From contig CAMLSA010000089.1 in the NCBI GenBank assembly GCA_946482655.1, forward strand, positions 1 through 13,869: DNA of 13,869 nucleotides, read 5' to 3'. This document shows positions 1-6,177 of the stretch, in pieces. Position 1 is the stretch's first letter, and every line of letters begins with the position of its first letter. Made by a program: the position numbers and the translations under genes. Source of the DNA: an uncultured Sphingomonas sp. GTDB lineage: Bacteria > Pseudomonadota > Alphaproteobacteria > Sphingomonadales > Sphingomonadaceae. The notes beneath the pieces were generated by a model. It was given only the letters and a program-made list of their open reading frames with translations, made no database searches and was not told where the DNA came from.

Positions 1-55
1 GCTTCACCCAAGCCGGGAAGCATCTCGGCAAGCTCGCGGCGGTCGAGGACCCTTG
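1..55. repeat. 55-bp direct repeat, left copy (displaced piece of the oxidase beta gene)
   Basis: Bases 1-55 match 10909-10963 perfectly in the same orientation and diverge at the next base (a here, c at 10964). The right copy lies inside the beta-subunit oxidase gene on the - strand and encodes about residues 127-145 of it. Here the segment carries no start or end of that gene and is joined directly to the tail of a GntR regulator, so it is a displaced fragment. Whether the match extends further left is hidden by the window edge. A length of exactly 55 equals a common de Bruijn k-mer size, so an assembly end effect is a serious alternative to a real duplication. Confidence 0.95.
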
Positions 56-56
56 A

Positions 57-359
57 CAGAACCCCCGCGATGACGAGGAGTTTCACTTGCGCATTGCGAG
101 AATGACGGGCAACGCAGAGTTGGTGAAGGCACTCGAGCAGATCAATGGGCGCATTCATTTTGTGCGCTGGATCGACTTACGCCTGCGCCCCCCTCCTCCC
201 GGTGTCCGTCACAACGGCGAATTCATCGATATGCTGATGCGGCGCGATGCGGACGCCTGTGCAAAGCGTATCGCCACCATGATCAACCGCCGCTATGACG
301 AGATTGTCGAGGTTATTCGAGCCGGCATCGCCGACATCTATGTTGGAGCCGAATTCTAA
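57..359 (+). CDS. C-terminal fragment of a GntR-family (FCD domain) transcriptional regulator, 5' truncated
   Basis: The frame ending in TAA at 357-359 encodes about 100 residues typical of the second half of an FCD ligand-binding domain. It begins around DDEEFHLRIARMTGN, where the D...FH pair and TGN are the conserved start of the metal/ligand-binding helices. A later RHNGEFIDML stretch matches the usual histidine position and is followed by a DADACAKRIATMI helix. The last ligand histidine common in FCD proteins seems to be replaced (MINRRYDEI). The winged-helix DNA-binding domain and the first FCD helices are missing. The in-frame codon at 54-56 is a stop, and homology starts exactly where the 55-bp repeat ends. 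As sequenced, the first usable start would be TTG at 87, giving about 90 aa. It converges on the flavin reductase gene with a 30-bp gap. The intact gene would be a plausible regulator of this locus. The break could be a real rearrangement or an assembly join. Confidence 0.75.
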   Translation, partial: QNPRDDEEFHLRIARMTGNAELVKALEQINGRIHFVRWIDLRLRPPPPGVRHNGEFIDMLMRRDADACAKRIATMINRRYDEIVEVIRAGIADIYVGAEF

Positions 360-389
360 CGCGCAAGATTTGGCGCAGTTCAAGTGATG

Positions 390-983
390 TCAGGCCGCGC
401 GCGTCGCATCGAGCGAGGGGCGTGGGTGACCCAGATGCCGCGTCGAAGGCTCCGACGACAGCGAAAGACGGAAATGATCGATGGCGTTGTTGAGCTGCGA
501 CGCCACGTCGTCCTCAACGGCCAGTTTTCCATCGACGACGGAAAACTGGGACTGCACGAGGAAAAAGCTCTGCACCACATGGCGTACGCCCATCGAGTGC
601 AGGACGGGCCGCAATCCGTAATCTAGGGCGAGCACATGCGCAGGGCTGCCGCCTGTGGCAAGCGGCAGCGCAGCCTTCCCGGCAAGAGCGAACTGCCGGA
701 GGATGTCGAGAAAAGCCTTCAGCAGACCCGTATAAGAAGCCTTGTAGATCGGCGTCGCCACGATGAGCCCGTCCGCGTTGCAGGTGGCATCCACTGCTTC
801 CTTGAGCTTGGCATTGCTCAAGTCGCCGCGGAGCAACGCCTTCGGATCGAGGTCGATGACGTGAATATGCCTGCCTTGCGAGTCGCTTCGCGCCAAAACG
901 TGTGCCAGAGCATACTCTGCCAGCTTAGCAGTGGTTGAGTTGCGCGATGGACTGCCGGAGATAGCCACGATGGAGTAGGTCAT
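390..983 (-). CDS. ssuE: NAD(P)H-dependent FMN reductase, SsuE type
   Basis: This 197-aa flavodoxin-like protein should reduce FMN with NAD(P)H and hand FMNH2 to a partner monooxygenase. Visible marks are the phosphate-binding loop SGSPSRNSTT (residues 9-18), PIYKASYTGLLKAFLD (78-93), the glycine turn LATGGSPAH (108-116), and ALDYGLRPVL (119-128). In SsuE proteins the Tyr of the last segment sits in the pi-helix linked to FMN transfer. E. coli SsuE has 191 aa, so the length fits. The ATG at 983 has AGAGGA (991-996) seven bases upstream. The gene lies 112 bp downstream of the monooxygenase gene, behind a candidate promoter and palindrome, so it may be separately controlled. The likely client is the adjacent NtaA-type monooxygenase. 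The family assignment is firm; the exact name (SsuE, MsuE or EmoB-like) is less so. Confidence 0.88.
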   Translation of the reverse strand: MTYSIVAISGSPSRNSTTAKLAEYALAHVLARSDSQGRHIHVIDLDPKALLRGDLSNAKLKEAVDATCNADGLIVATPIYKASYTGLLKAFLDILRQFALAGKAALPLATGGSPAHVLALDYGLRPVLHSMGVRHVVQSFFLVQSQFSVVDGKLAVEDDVASQLNNAIDHFRLSLSSEPSTRHLGHPRPSLDATRAA

Positions 984-1028
984 TTCCGCTTCCTCTTAAA
1001 CGCATGGGTGGCATCCACTCACAGCCCA

Positions 1029-1057
1029 AATAAAGCATACAATTTTGTATTTGTAAA
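1029..1057 (-). promoter_or_regulatory. candidate promoter for the FMN reductase gene
   Basis: On the - strand a TTTACA box (1057-1052) and a TTTATT box (1034-1029) are separated by exactly 17 bp. They lie about 50 bp upstream of the ATG at 983, in an AT-rich stretch of an otherwise GC-rich window. The spacer is almost filled by a palindrome described separately. The boxes are only moderate matches to sigma-70 consensus, so this rests on spacing, composition and position. Confidence 0.4.
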
Positions 1058-1064
1058 TGTATGC
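1035..1064. promoter_or_regulatory. candidate operator: nested inverted repeats in the FMN reductase promoter
   Basis: An inner palindrome, ATACAA-TT-TTGTAT, occupies 1037-1050. An outer pair, GCATACA (1035-1041) and TGTATGC (1058-1064), overlaps it. The inner palindrome fits between the proposed -35 and -10 boxes, a position where a bound protein would block polymerase. Symmetric sites with TTGTAT/ATACAA arms are common for GntR-family regulators, and a truncated GntR/FCD gene lies next to the reductase gene. The link between the site and that regulator is inference. Confidence 0.4.
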
Positions 1065-1095
1065 AGATGTGGAACAAACCATGATTTTCGCTTGG

Positions 1096-2388
1096 TCAAC
1101 CTAGCGGATTTCGAGGCAAACCCAACCTCTCACGCAAGGTCGACTCGGTGTAGCTGCGGGGAAAAACGCCTCGCGACTGCAGGATCGGTACGACCTGATC
1201 GACAAAAATCTCCAGAGCGTCGGGTAGCAGCGGGGCATTGATCACAAATCCATCCGCCGCCTCGTCTTGCCACCAATCGATGAGACGGTCGGCGACCTGA
1301 TCCGGCGTGCCCGCAATCAGCCGCATGCGCAAAGCCAGTTGCCGCAGTGAAAGCTTCTCGTCGAGAGCGACGTCGACCATGGATTTCAGGATGCCGATCG
1401 GCGTGGCGGACTCCTTCGGAAGATTGAAGTCCTTCTCCTGCAGCACCTGGTCAACGTTGATCCTTTCAAGATCAATGCCCAATTGCTTCGACAGCGCCTC
1501 GATCCGCTGCTCGGCCGGATCGAGCCCGGCTTCGTACTCGGCGACGAGCCGCTTGACCTCTGCCTCGGTCGACCCGATCAGCGGCACAAAGCTCGGCAGG
1601 ACCAGCGTGGAGCCCTCGGGGCGGCCCTGCGCGCGAGCGGCCGCTCGCGCCTCGGCGACGAAGCGCCGGCCGGCCGGCTTGCTCCCCAGGAACGCATAGA
1701 TGATCTCGCCGAAACGGCTGGCGAGCCTTTTGCCCTGGTCCGAGCCGCCTGCCTGCACGACCACCGGCGGGCCGTAAGGCGGCAAAGGCACGTTGAGGGG
1801 ACCCGCAACCTTGAAATATTTCCCCTCATGGTTGATCGGCATCACTTCGCCGAACGGATTTGGATTGGGGCCGATCGCCTCATCCCACGGGAATTTCCAG
1901 CTGTTCCAAAGGCCATGGACAACCTCCAGGAACTCTTCCGCCCGCTCATAGCGATTGTCATGTGTGGCAATCGCGGCGCCGTAGTTGGCCGCGACGGCGG
2001 GGTTGGCGGTTGTGACCGCGTTCCAGCCGATGCGGCCGCCCGAAAGCAGGTTCACCGAGGCGATTTGCCTGGCGAGCGTGTAGGGCAGGCTGAAGCTGGT
2101 GGAGGCAGTCACAATCCCGCCGATGTCTGGCACGCGGCCTGTGATCGCTGCCGCAAGCACGATAGGGTCGAACGGATACTCAGGACGAACCTTCGGGTTG
2201 GGGGTTAGTTGCGGCTGGTCGGCTAGAAAGAAGGCATCGATCCGGCCGCGCCGGGCGATCTCGGCGCTGCGGATATAATTCTCCAGGTCAAAGATCCTCG
2301 CCCGGTTTCCCCGGCCCTCATTCCAGGAATTGGGGAGAACCCCCGAGGAGTTCAGCCAGCTGACAAGATACATCCTGCGTTTGCGCAT
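1096..2388 (-). CDS. FMN-dependent monooxygenase, NtaA/SnaA/SoxA (luciferase-like) family
   Basis: This 430-aa TIM-barrel flavin monooxygenase uses FMNH2 and O2 to cleave C-N or C-S bonds in small substrates (family members: NtaA on nitrilotriacetate, EmoA on EDTA, DszA on dibenzothiophene sulfone, SnaA in pristinamycin synthesis). Family signatures include TASTSFSLPYTLARQIAS (94-111), LLSGGRIGWNAVT (114-126), and RYERAEEFLEVVHGLW (146-161), followed by GPPVVVQAGGSDQGKRLASRFGE-type residues (flavin phosphate region). The usual HPY motif reads LPY here. A frame extending to 2430 exists, but the ATG at 2388 is preferred: AGGAGG (2396-2401) lies seven bases upstream, and the ATG overlaps the ATPase stop codon (TAATG). 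That coupling ties the enzyme to the importer, so its substrate is probably what the importer brings in. FMNH2 would come from the neighbouring SsuE-type reductase. The substrate cannot be read from sequence alone. Confidence 0.9.
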   Translation of the reverse strand: MRKRRMYLVSWLNSSGVLPNSWNEGRGNRARIFDLENYIRSAEIARRGRIDAFFLADQPQLTPNPKVRPEYPFDPIVLAAAITGRVPDIGGIVTASTSFSLPYTLARQIASVNLLSGGRIGWNAVTTANPAVAANYGAAIATHDNRYERAEEFLEVVHGLWNSWKFPWDEAIGPNPNPFGEVMPINHEGKYFKVAGPLNVPLPPYGPPVVVQAGGSDQGKRLASRFGEIIYAFLGSKPAGRRFVAEARAAARAQGRPEGSTLVLPSFVPLIGSTEAEVKRLVAEYEAGLDPAEQRIEALSKQLGIDLERINVDQVLQEKDFNLPKESATPIGILKSMVDVALDEKLSLRQLALRMRLIAGTPDQVADRLIDWWQDEAADGFVINAPLLPDALEIFVDQVVPILQSRGVFPRSYTESTLRERLGLPRNPLG

Positions 2389-2401
2389 TAAGAGGCCTCC
2401 T
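2386..2401 (-). promoter_or_regulatory. ribosome binding site and TAATG stop/start overlap deciding the monooxygenase start
   Basis: On the - strand the ATPase stop TAA (2390-2388) shares its last A with the monooxygenase ATG (2388-2386). A perfect AGGAGG (2401-2396) stands seven bases before the ATG. This fixes the start at 2388 and predicts translational re-initiation. Confidence 0.8.
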
Positions 2402-4220
2402 GGGTTCTGCCGCCAAAAAGACGCCGCCACATTCCGGTCCGTTCGACCGGCGTGATCGGGCTGGCAAGGGTGTCGCTATTGAAGACGATCCGCTCGCGCC
2501 GACGCTCCGTCCTCGGGTCTGGGATCGGAACCGCCGAAAGCAGCGCGCGTGTGTAGGGGTGCTTCGGATTGCGGAAGAGCTCGTCGACCCGGCCGCGCTC
2601 GACGATGCGGCCGCGATACATCACGATCACGGAATGGGCGATCTCAGCGACCACCGAAAGATCGTGCGAGACGAAGAGGTAGGAAAGGTTGAGTTCCTTC
2701 TGCAGTTCTTTGAGAAGCGTCAGCACCTCTGCCTGAATAGACACGTCGAGAGAGGAGACGGGCTCGTCGAGCACCAGGAGCCGCGGATACAGCATCAGCG
2801 CACGCGCGATGGCGATGCGCTGGCGCTGCCCGCCGGAGAATTCGTTGGGATAGCGCGCGGCGTGCTCCGGCTTGAGGTGCACCCGCTCGAGCAGCTCCAT
2901 GACGCGGCGCTCAGCGAGCTTGCGATCCATTCGGTTGATGACCGCCGGCTCCATCAGGATGTCCCTGACCGTCATCATCGGGTCTAGCGACGCATATGGA
3001 TCCTGGAAGACCATCTGCACGCATTTGCGCATCCGCCGCCTATCGCGCGGCGGCATTCGGTGAACGTCCTGGCCATCGAACAGAATAGTGCCGTGGGTGA
3101 TTGGCTCCAGGTTGAAAAGCGATCGGATGAGCGTCGTCTTTCCCGAACCCGACTCGCCGACGATGCCGAGCGTGGTGCCCGCCTCCACGTCGAGATCGAC
3201 GCCGGCGACGGCCTTGATCACCCCCACCCTGCCCCGAATAACGCCGCGCGAATAGACGGGAAAATGCTTCCCGACATTCCGCATCGATAGGATCGGAGCT
3301 CCCTCAGCACCGACCTTCCTTTCAAAGGCTGAATGGATCACCTCGGCATCGGGCGCGACATCGCTGGGGGCACTCAGGTCAGGCGTGTGGTTCAATCGGG
3401 GGATGCTGTGGAGCAGCTTGCGTGTATAAGATGACGCTGGCTGGTAGAAAATCTCATCCACCGTGCCTTGCTCGACCACTTCGCCGCGCTGCATGACCGC
3501 GACGCGATCTGCACGGCCCGCCACCACACCAAGGTCGTGCGTTATGAGAAGCAGCGCCGCCCCGGTGAGCGCCTGTGCTTTCTTGAGCGCATCCAGCACC
3601 TGGGCCTGCACGGTCACGTCGAGCGCGGTGGTCGCTTCGTCGGCAATGATCAAATCGGGGTTGTTCGCCATCGCCATGGCGATGACTACGCGCTGGCGCA
3701 TGCCGCCTGAAAGCTCGTGCGGATAGCTGTTCATACGCTCGCGCGCATGCGGGATGCCCATCGTTTCGAGAAGCTCCAGCGTGCGCTCGGCCATCTCCCT
3801 CTCGCTCAGCTTCTGGTGGGCCCTAATGCCTTCCCTGATCTGTGCGCCGATGGTGTAGACGGGGTTGAGCGACGTCATCGGATCCTGCGGCACGAGGCCG
3901 ATGCGGCTGCCGCGCAGGGCCCGGCGCCGCTTCTCGGAGGCACCGAGCAGTTCCTCCCCGCGCCAGCGTATGGAGCCGGCCACGCGCGCGTTCCTGGGAA
4001 GGAGGCCCATGACGGCAAGCGCCGAGACCGACTTGCCCGAGCCGGATTCGCCGACCAGCGCCAGCACCTCGCCCGATCCGATAGACCAGCTTACGTCGCG
4101 CACTGCCTCGATCGGCTCTTCCCTGTGCCGGTCGAAGCTGACGGTAAGGCCGGAGACGCTGACCAGCGGCGCGCCGGTGCCGCCCGCGATATGGACGCTC
4201 TCGCTCATATGGGGCCTCAT
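2388..4220 (-). CDS. fused double ATPase of a peptide/nickel-type ABC importer (DppD-DppF fusion, GsiA/YejF-like)
   Basis: This 610-aa protein carries two complete nucleotide-binding domains in tandem, so one polypeptide powers the importer. Domain 1 has Walker A GESGSGKS (57-64), signature LSGGM (170-174), Walker B LIIADE (190-195) and switch His in THDL (about 228). Domain 2 has Walker A GESGSGKT (355-362), signature FSGGQ (461-465), Walker B LLVLDE (481-486) and His in SHDL (about 519). The oligopeptide-transporter tail motif HPYTRALLSAVPIPDP follows domain 2. Its first ATG (4220) overlaps the permease stop as ATGA. A second ATG at 4208 has a better-spaced GAGG six bases upstream, so the real start could be either. 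All catalytic motifs look intact. It should pair with the two permeases and the binding protein upstream, and it is coupled to the monooxygenase downstream. Confidence 0.95.
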   Translation of the reverse strand: MRPHMSESVHIAGGTGAPLVSVSGLTVSFDRHREEPIEAVRDVSWSIGSGEVLALVGESGSGKSVSALAVMGLLPRNARVAGSIRWRGEELLGASEKRRRALRGSRIGLVPQDPMTSLNPVYTIGAQIREGIRAHQKLSEREMAERTLELLETMGIPHARERMNSYPHELSGGMRQRVVIAMAMANNPDLIIADEATTALDVTVQAQVLDALKKAQALTGAALLLITHDLGVVAGRADRVAVMQRGEVVEQGTVDEIFYQPASSYTRKLLHSIPRLNHTPDLSAPSDVAPDAEVIHSAFERKVGAEGAPILSMRNVGKHFPVYSRGVIRGRVGVIKAVAGVDLDVEAGTTLGIVGESGSGKTTLIRSLFNLEPITHGTILFDGQDVHRMPPRDRRRMRKCVQMVFQDPYASLDPMMTVRDILMEPAVINRMDRKLAERRVMELLERVHLKPEHAARYPNEFSGGQRQRIAIARALMLYPRLLVLDEPVSSLDVSIQAEVLTLLKELQKELNLSYLFVSHDLSVVAEIAHSVIVMYRGRIVERGRVDELFRNPKHPYTRALLSAVPIPDPRTERRRERIVFNSDTLASPITPVERTGMWRRLFGGRTQEAS

Positions 4221-5116
4221 TTCCTCTGCTGCTTGGGATCGAGGGCGGCCCGCAAGCCGTCTCCGATGAAGGCCACGCAGAGCCCGATCAGGATGATGAA
4301 GAGCCCCGGGAAGTAGAAGAGCCAGGGGCGGGTAGAAATCGCACCTTGGGCCTGGTTGATCAGGAGCCCGAGCGAGGTGTCCGGAGGCTGCACGCCGAAG
4401 CCGAGGTAGGAAAGAGCGGTCTCCGACAATATGGCGCTCGCCACCAGCACCGTGGCCGCGACGATGATCGGCCCCACCGTGTTCGGAAGCAGGTGGCGGA
4501 AGATGATGCGCACCGGCCCCGCTCCGGCGATCTTCGCCGCGATGACGAATTCGCGCGTTCTAAGCGAGAGCACTACCGAGCGCACGACACGCGCCAGCAC
4601 CGTCCATGAGAGGGTCGCCAGCACGAGCGCCACCAGCAGCCAGCCGTGCTCCCCGCCCTGAGACTGCCGGGCGAGGAAGGCGGCGACCGCCAGGAGTGGG
4701 AAAATCATGATGAGATCGACGATCCGCATCAGGAGCGAGTCCGCCCAGCCGCCGACATAGCCGGCGACCGCACCCCAGATCGAGCCGATCAGCGTGGCGA
4801 GCACCGCCACCGTTCCAGCGATGGAGAGCGAGCGCTGCGTGCCCCGCATCACGCCCGCCATGAGATCGTAGCCCAGATGATCGGTCCCGAAGGGATGCTC
4901 CCAGCTCGGCGGCGCCGACAGGTCGGACGTCGATACGGCATAGGAATATTTCCACAAGGGCCCGCCGGCGAAGGCGAAGAGCACGATCAGGATCAGGATG
5001 ACGAGCGAGACGACTGATGCCTTGTAGCTAAAGAACTTGCGCGCAATGGCACGCCAGGGACGGTAGACCTGCTCCTGCGCAGGCGCCTGTCCTATTTCCA
5101 CTGCTCTATCGCTCAT
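4217..5116 (-). CDS. ABC importer inner-membrane permease, DppC/OppC type
   Basis: This 299-aa integral membrane subunit opens with a basic stretch (WRAIARKFFSYKAS) and a first membrane helix (VVSLVILILIVLFAFAGG). HPFGTDHLGYDLMAGVMRGTQRSL is the classic DppC-type segment after helix 1. The cytoplasmic EAA coupling loop is EFVIAAKIAGAGPVRIIFRH. The C-terminal GDGLRAALDPK ending is typical. The open frame reaches a TTG at 5158. I prefer the ATG at 5116 because it limits the overlap with the upstream permease to 11 bp and gives the usual family length, although no strong Shine-Dalgarno precedes it, which fits coupling to the upstream gene. It ends in an ATGA overlap with the ATPase gene. Confidence 0.92.
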   Translation of the reverse strand: MSDRAVEIGQAPAQEQVYRPWRAIARKFFSYKASVVSLVILILIVLFAFAGGPLWKYSYAVSTSDLSAPPSWEHPFGTDHLGYDLMAGVMRGTQRSLSIAGTVAVLATLIGSIWGAVAGYVGGWADSLLMRIVDLIMIFPLLAVAAFLARQSQGGEHGWLLVALVLATLSWTVLARVVRSVVLSLRTREFVIAAKIAGAGPVRIIFRHLLPNTVGPIIVAATVLVASAILSETALSYLGFGVQPPDTSLGLLINQAQGAISTRPWLFYFPGLFIILIGLCVAFIGDGLRAALDPKQQRK

Positions 5117-6086
5117 AGCGGATGCGGGGGTCGAGGACGGCATAGAGGATATCCGCAATCAGATTGAAGACCATGATGATGAGACCGGCCACCAGCAGCC
5201 AGCCGAGAACGACATAGACGTCGTTGTTCTGGATTCCGGTGACGAGGAGGTCTCCCATCCCGCGCCATTGGAAGACCGTCTCGGTGACGACGGACTCGCC
5301 GAGAATGACGGCGCCGCCCGCAGCCACAACGGTAAGCATAGGCGCAAGCGAGGTTCGCAGGCCGTGCGCCAGCACCACGCGCGTCTCCGAAAGGCCCTTG
5401 GCCCTGGCAAGCTTCACATATTCGCTGTTTAACGCGTCGATTAGGGCCACACGGCCGTAGCGGCTCCATTTCCCGCAAGCCTGCATGGAAAGCGCGATCG
5501 TGGGGAGCGCCAGCACACCGATGAGAAGCAGCACCCGATCCCACGGTGTGCTCGCCGTCATGCCCGCGCCATCCCCGGACGTATAGAGCAGCCTGAACCC
5601 AAGCTCCTGATTGATGCTGATCGCCAGCCGCTTGAGCTGCAGCGCAAGCCAGAACACCGGCATCGATATCATCGCGACGGCGACGAAGCTGATAATATGG
5701 TCGGCCCAGGAAAACTGCAGCACTGCGCCGATAACCGACGCCGCGACAGCCATCAAGAATGCGAGCACGATGCCGAGCGCCAGGAGCCGCAGCGAAACAC
5801 CAAGGCGCTTCACGAGCTCCGCACCGATATCGATATTGTGAATGCTCGGCCCGAAATCCCCGACGAACAGGCCGGAGAGCCACATCCAGTATCGGTCGAG
5901 AAGTGGCTGATCGAGCCTCAACTTGACCGCCATGGCGTGCAGCACCTCGGGCGGCGGAGGCGGCTGCATGGTCTTCAATCCCGCGAGCGGATCGCCGGAG
6001 AAGCTGATGACGACGAACATGAGAAAGCTGGCGATCAGCATCATCGGGATCATGACAAGCAGTCGCCTGACCAGATAGGCTAGCAA
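5106..6086 (-). CDS. ABC importer inner-membrane permease, DppB/OppB type
   Basis: This permease of about 326 aa starts LAYLVRRLLVMIPMMLIASF, the usual DppB N terminus (a basic RR followed by the first membrane helix). It contains the conserved periplasmic SGDP stretch and the EAA coupling loop EYVKLARAKGLSETRVVLAHG. It ends DILYAVLDPRIRY, a typical DppB tail. There is no ATG. TTG codons lie at 6092 and 6086. The one at 6086 is chosen because AGGGAG (6098-6093) is six bases upstream of it but immediately abuts the 6092 TTG. A TTG start would keep expression below that of the binding protein, the normal stoichiometry for these systems. It forms the channel together with the DppC-type subunit. 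Confidence 0.92.
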   Translation of the reverse strand: MLAYLVRRLLVMIPMMLIASFLMFVVISFSGDPLAGLKTMQPPPPPEVLHAMAVKLRLDQPLLDRYWMWLSGLFVGDFGPSIHNIDIGAELVKRLGVSLRLLALGIVLAFLMAVAASVIGAVLQFSWADHIISFVAVAMISMPVFWLALQLKRLAISINQELGFRLLYTSGDGAGMTASTPWDRVLLLIGVLALPTIALSMQACGKWSRYGRVALIDALNSEYVKLARAKGLSETRVVLAHGLRTSLAPMLTVVAAGGAVILGESVVTETVFQWRGMGDLLVTGIQNNDVYVVLGWLLVAGLIIMVFNLIADILYAVLDPRIRYER

Positions 6087-6133
6087 GCTCAACTCCCTGC
6101 AGCTTGGAAAATCATCGGCGGAACGATTTGGGT

Positions 6134-6170
6134 GAAGGGGCCGTCATGCCGGAAGCTGCCCGGCCCCTTC
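6134..6170 (-). terminator. stable stem-loop between the binding-protein and permease genes
   Basis: GAAGGGGCCG (6134-6143) and CGGCCCCTTC (6161-6170) form a perfect 10-bp stem with a 17-nt loop. It begins 8 bases after the binding-protein stop codon. No T-run follows it on the - strand, so it is not a clean intrinsic terminator. A stem here more likely protects the upstream mRNA from 3' decay or only partly attenuates transcription, giving more binding protein than permease. The stem is seen directly; its role is inferred. Confidence 0.6.
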
Positions 6171-6177
6171 CGCCCAT

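Noticed and set aside
1..55. The repeats at 1-55 and 10909-10963 as attachment sites or IS ends
   Set aside because: No integrase, transposase or tRNA gene is present, and the right copy is ordinary coding sequence in frame inside a conserved enzyme. A duplication junction or an assembly overlap explains it more simply.
87..359. Treating the 90-aa frame starting at TTG 87 as a complete small gene
   Set aside because: FCD-domain homology continues upstream in frame to base 57, right up to the repeat join, so this is the tail of a larger regulator rather than an independent small protein.
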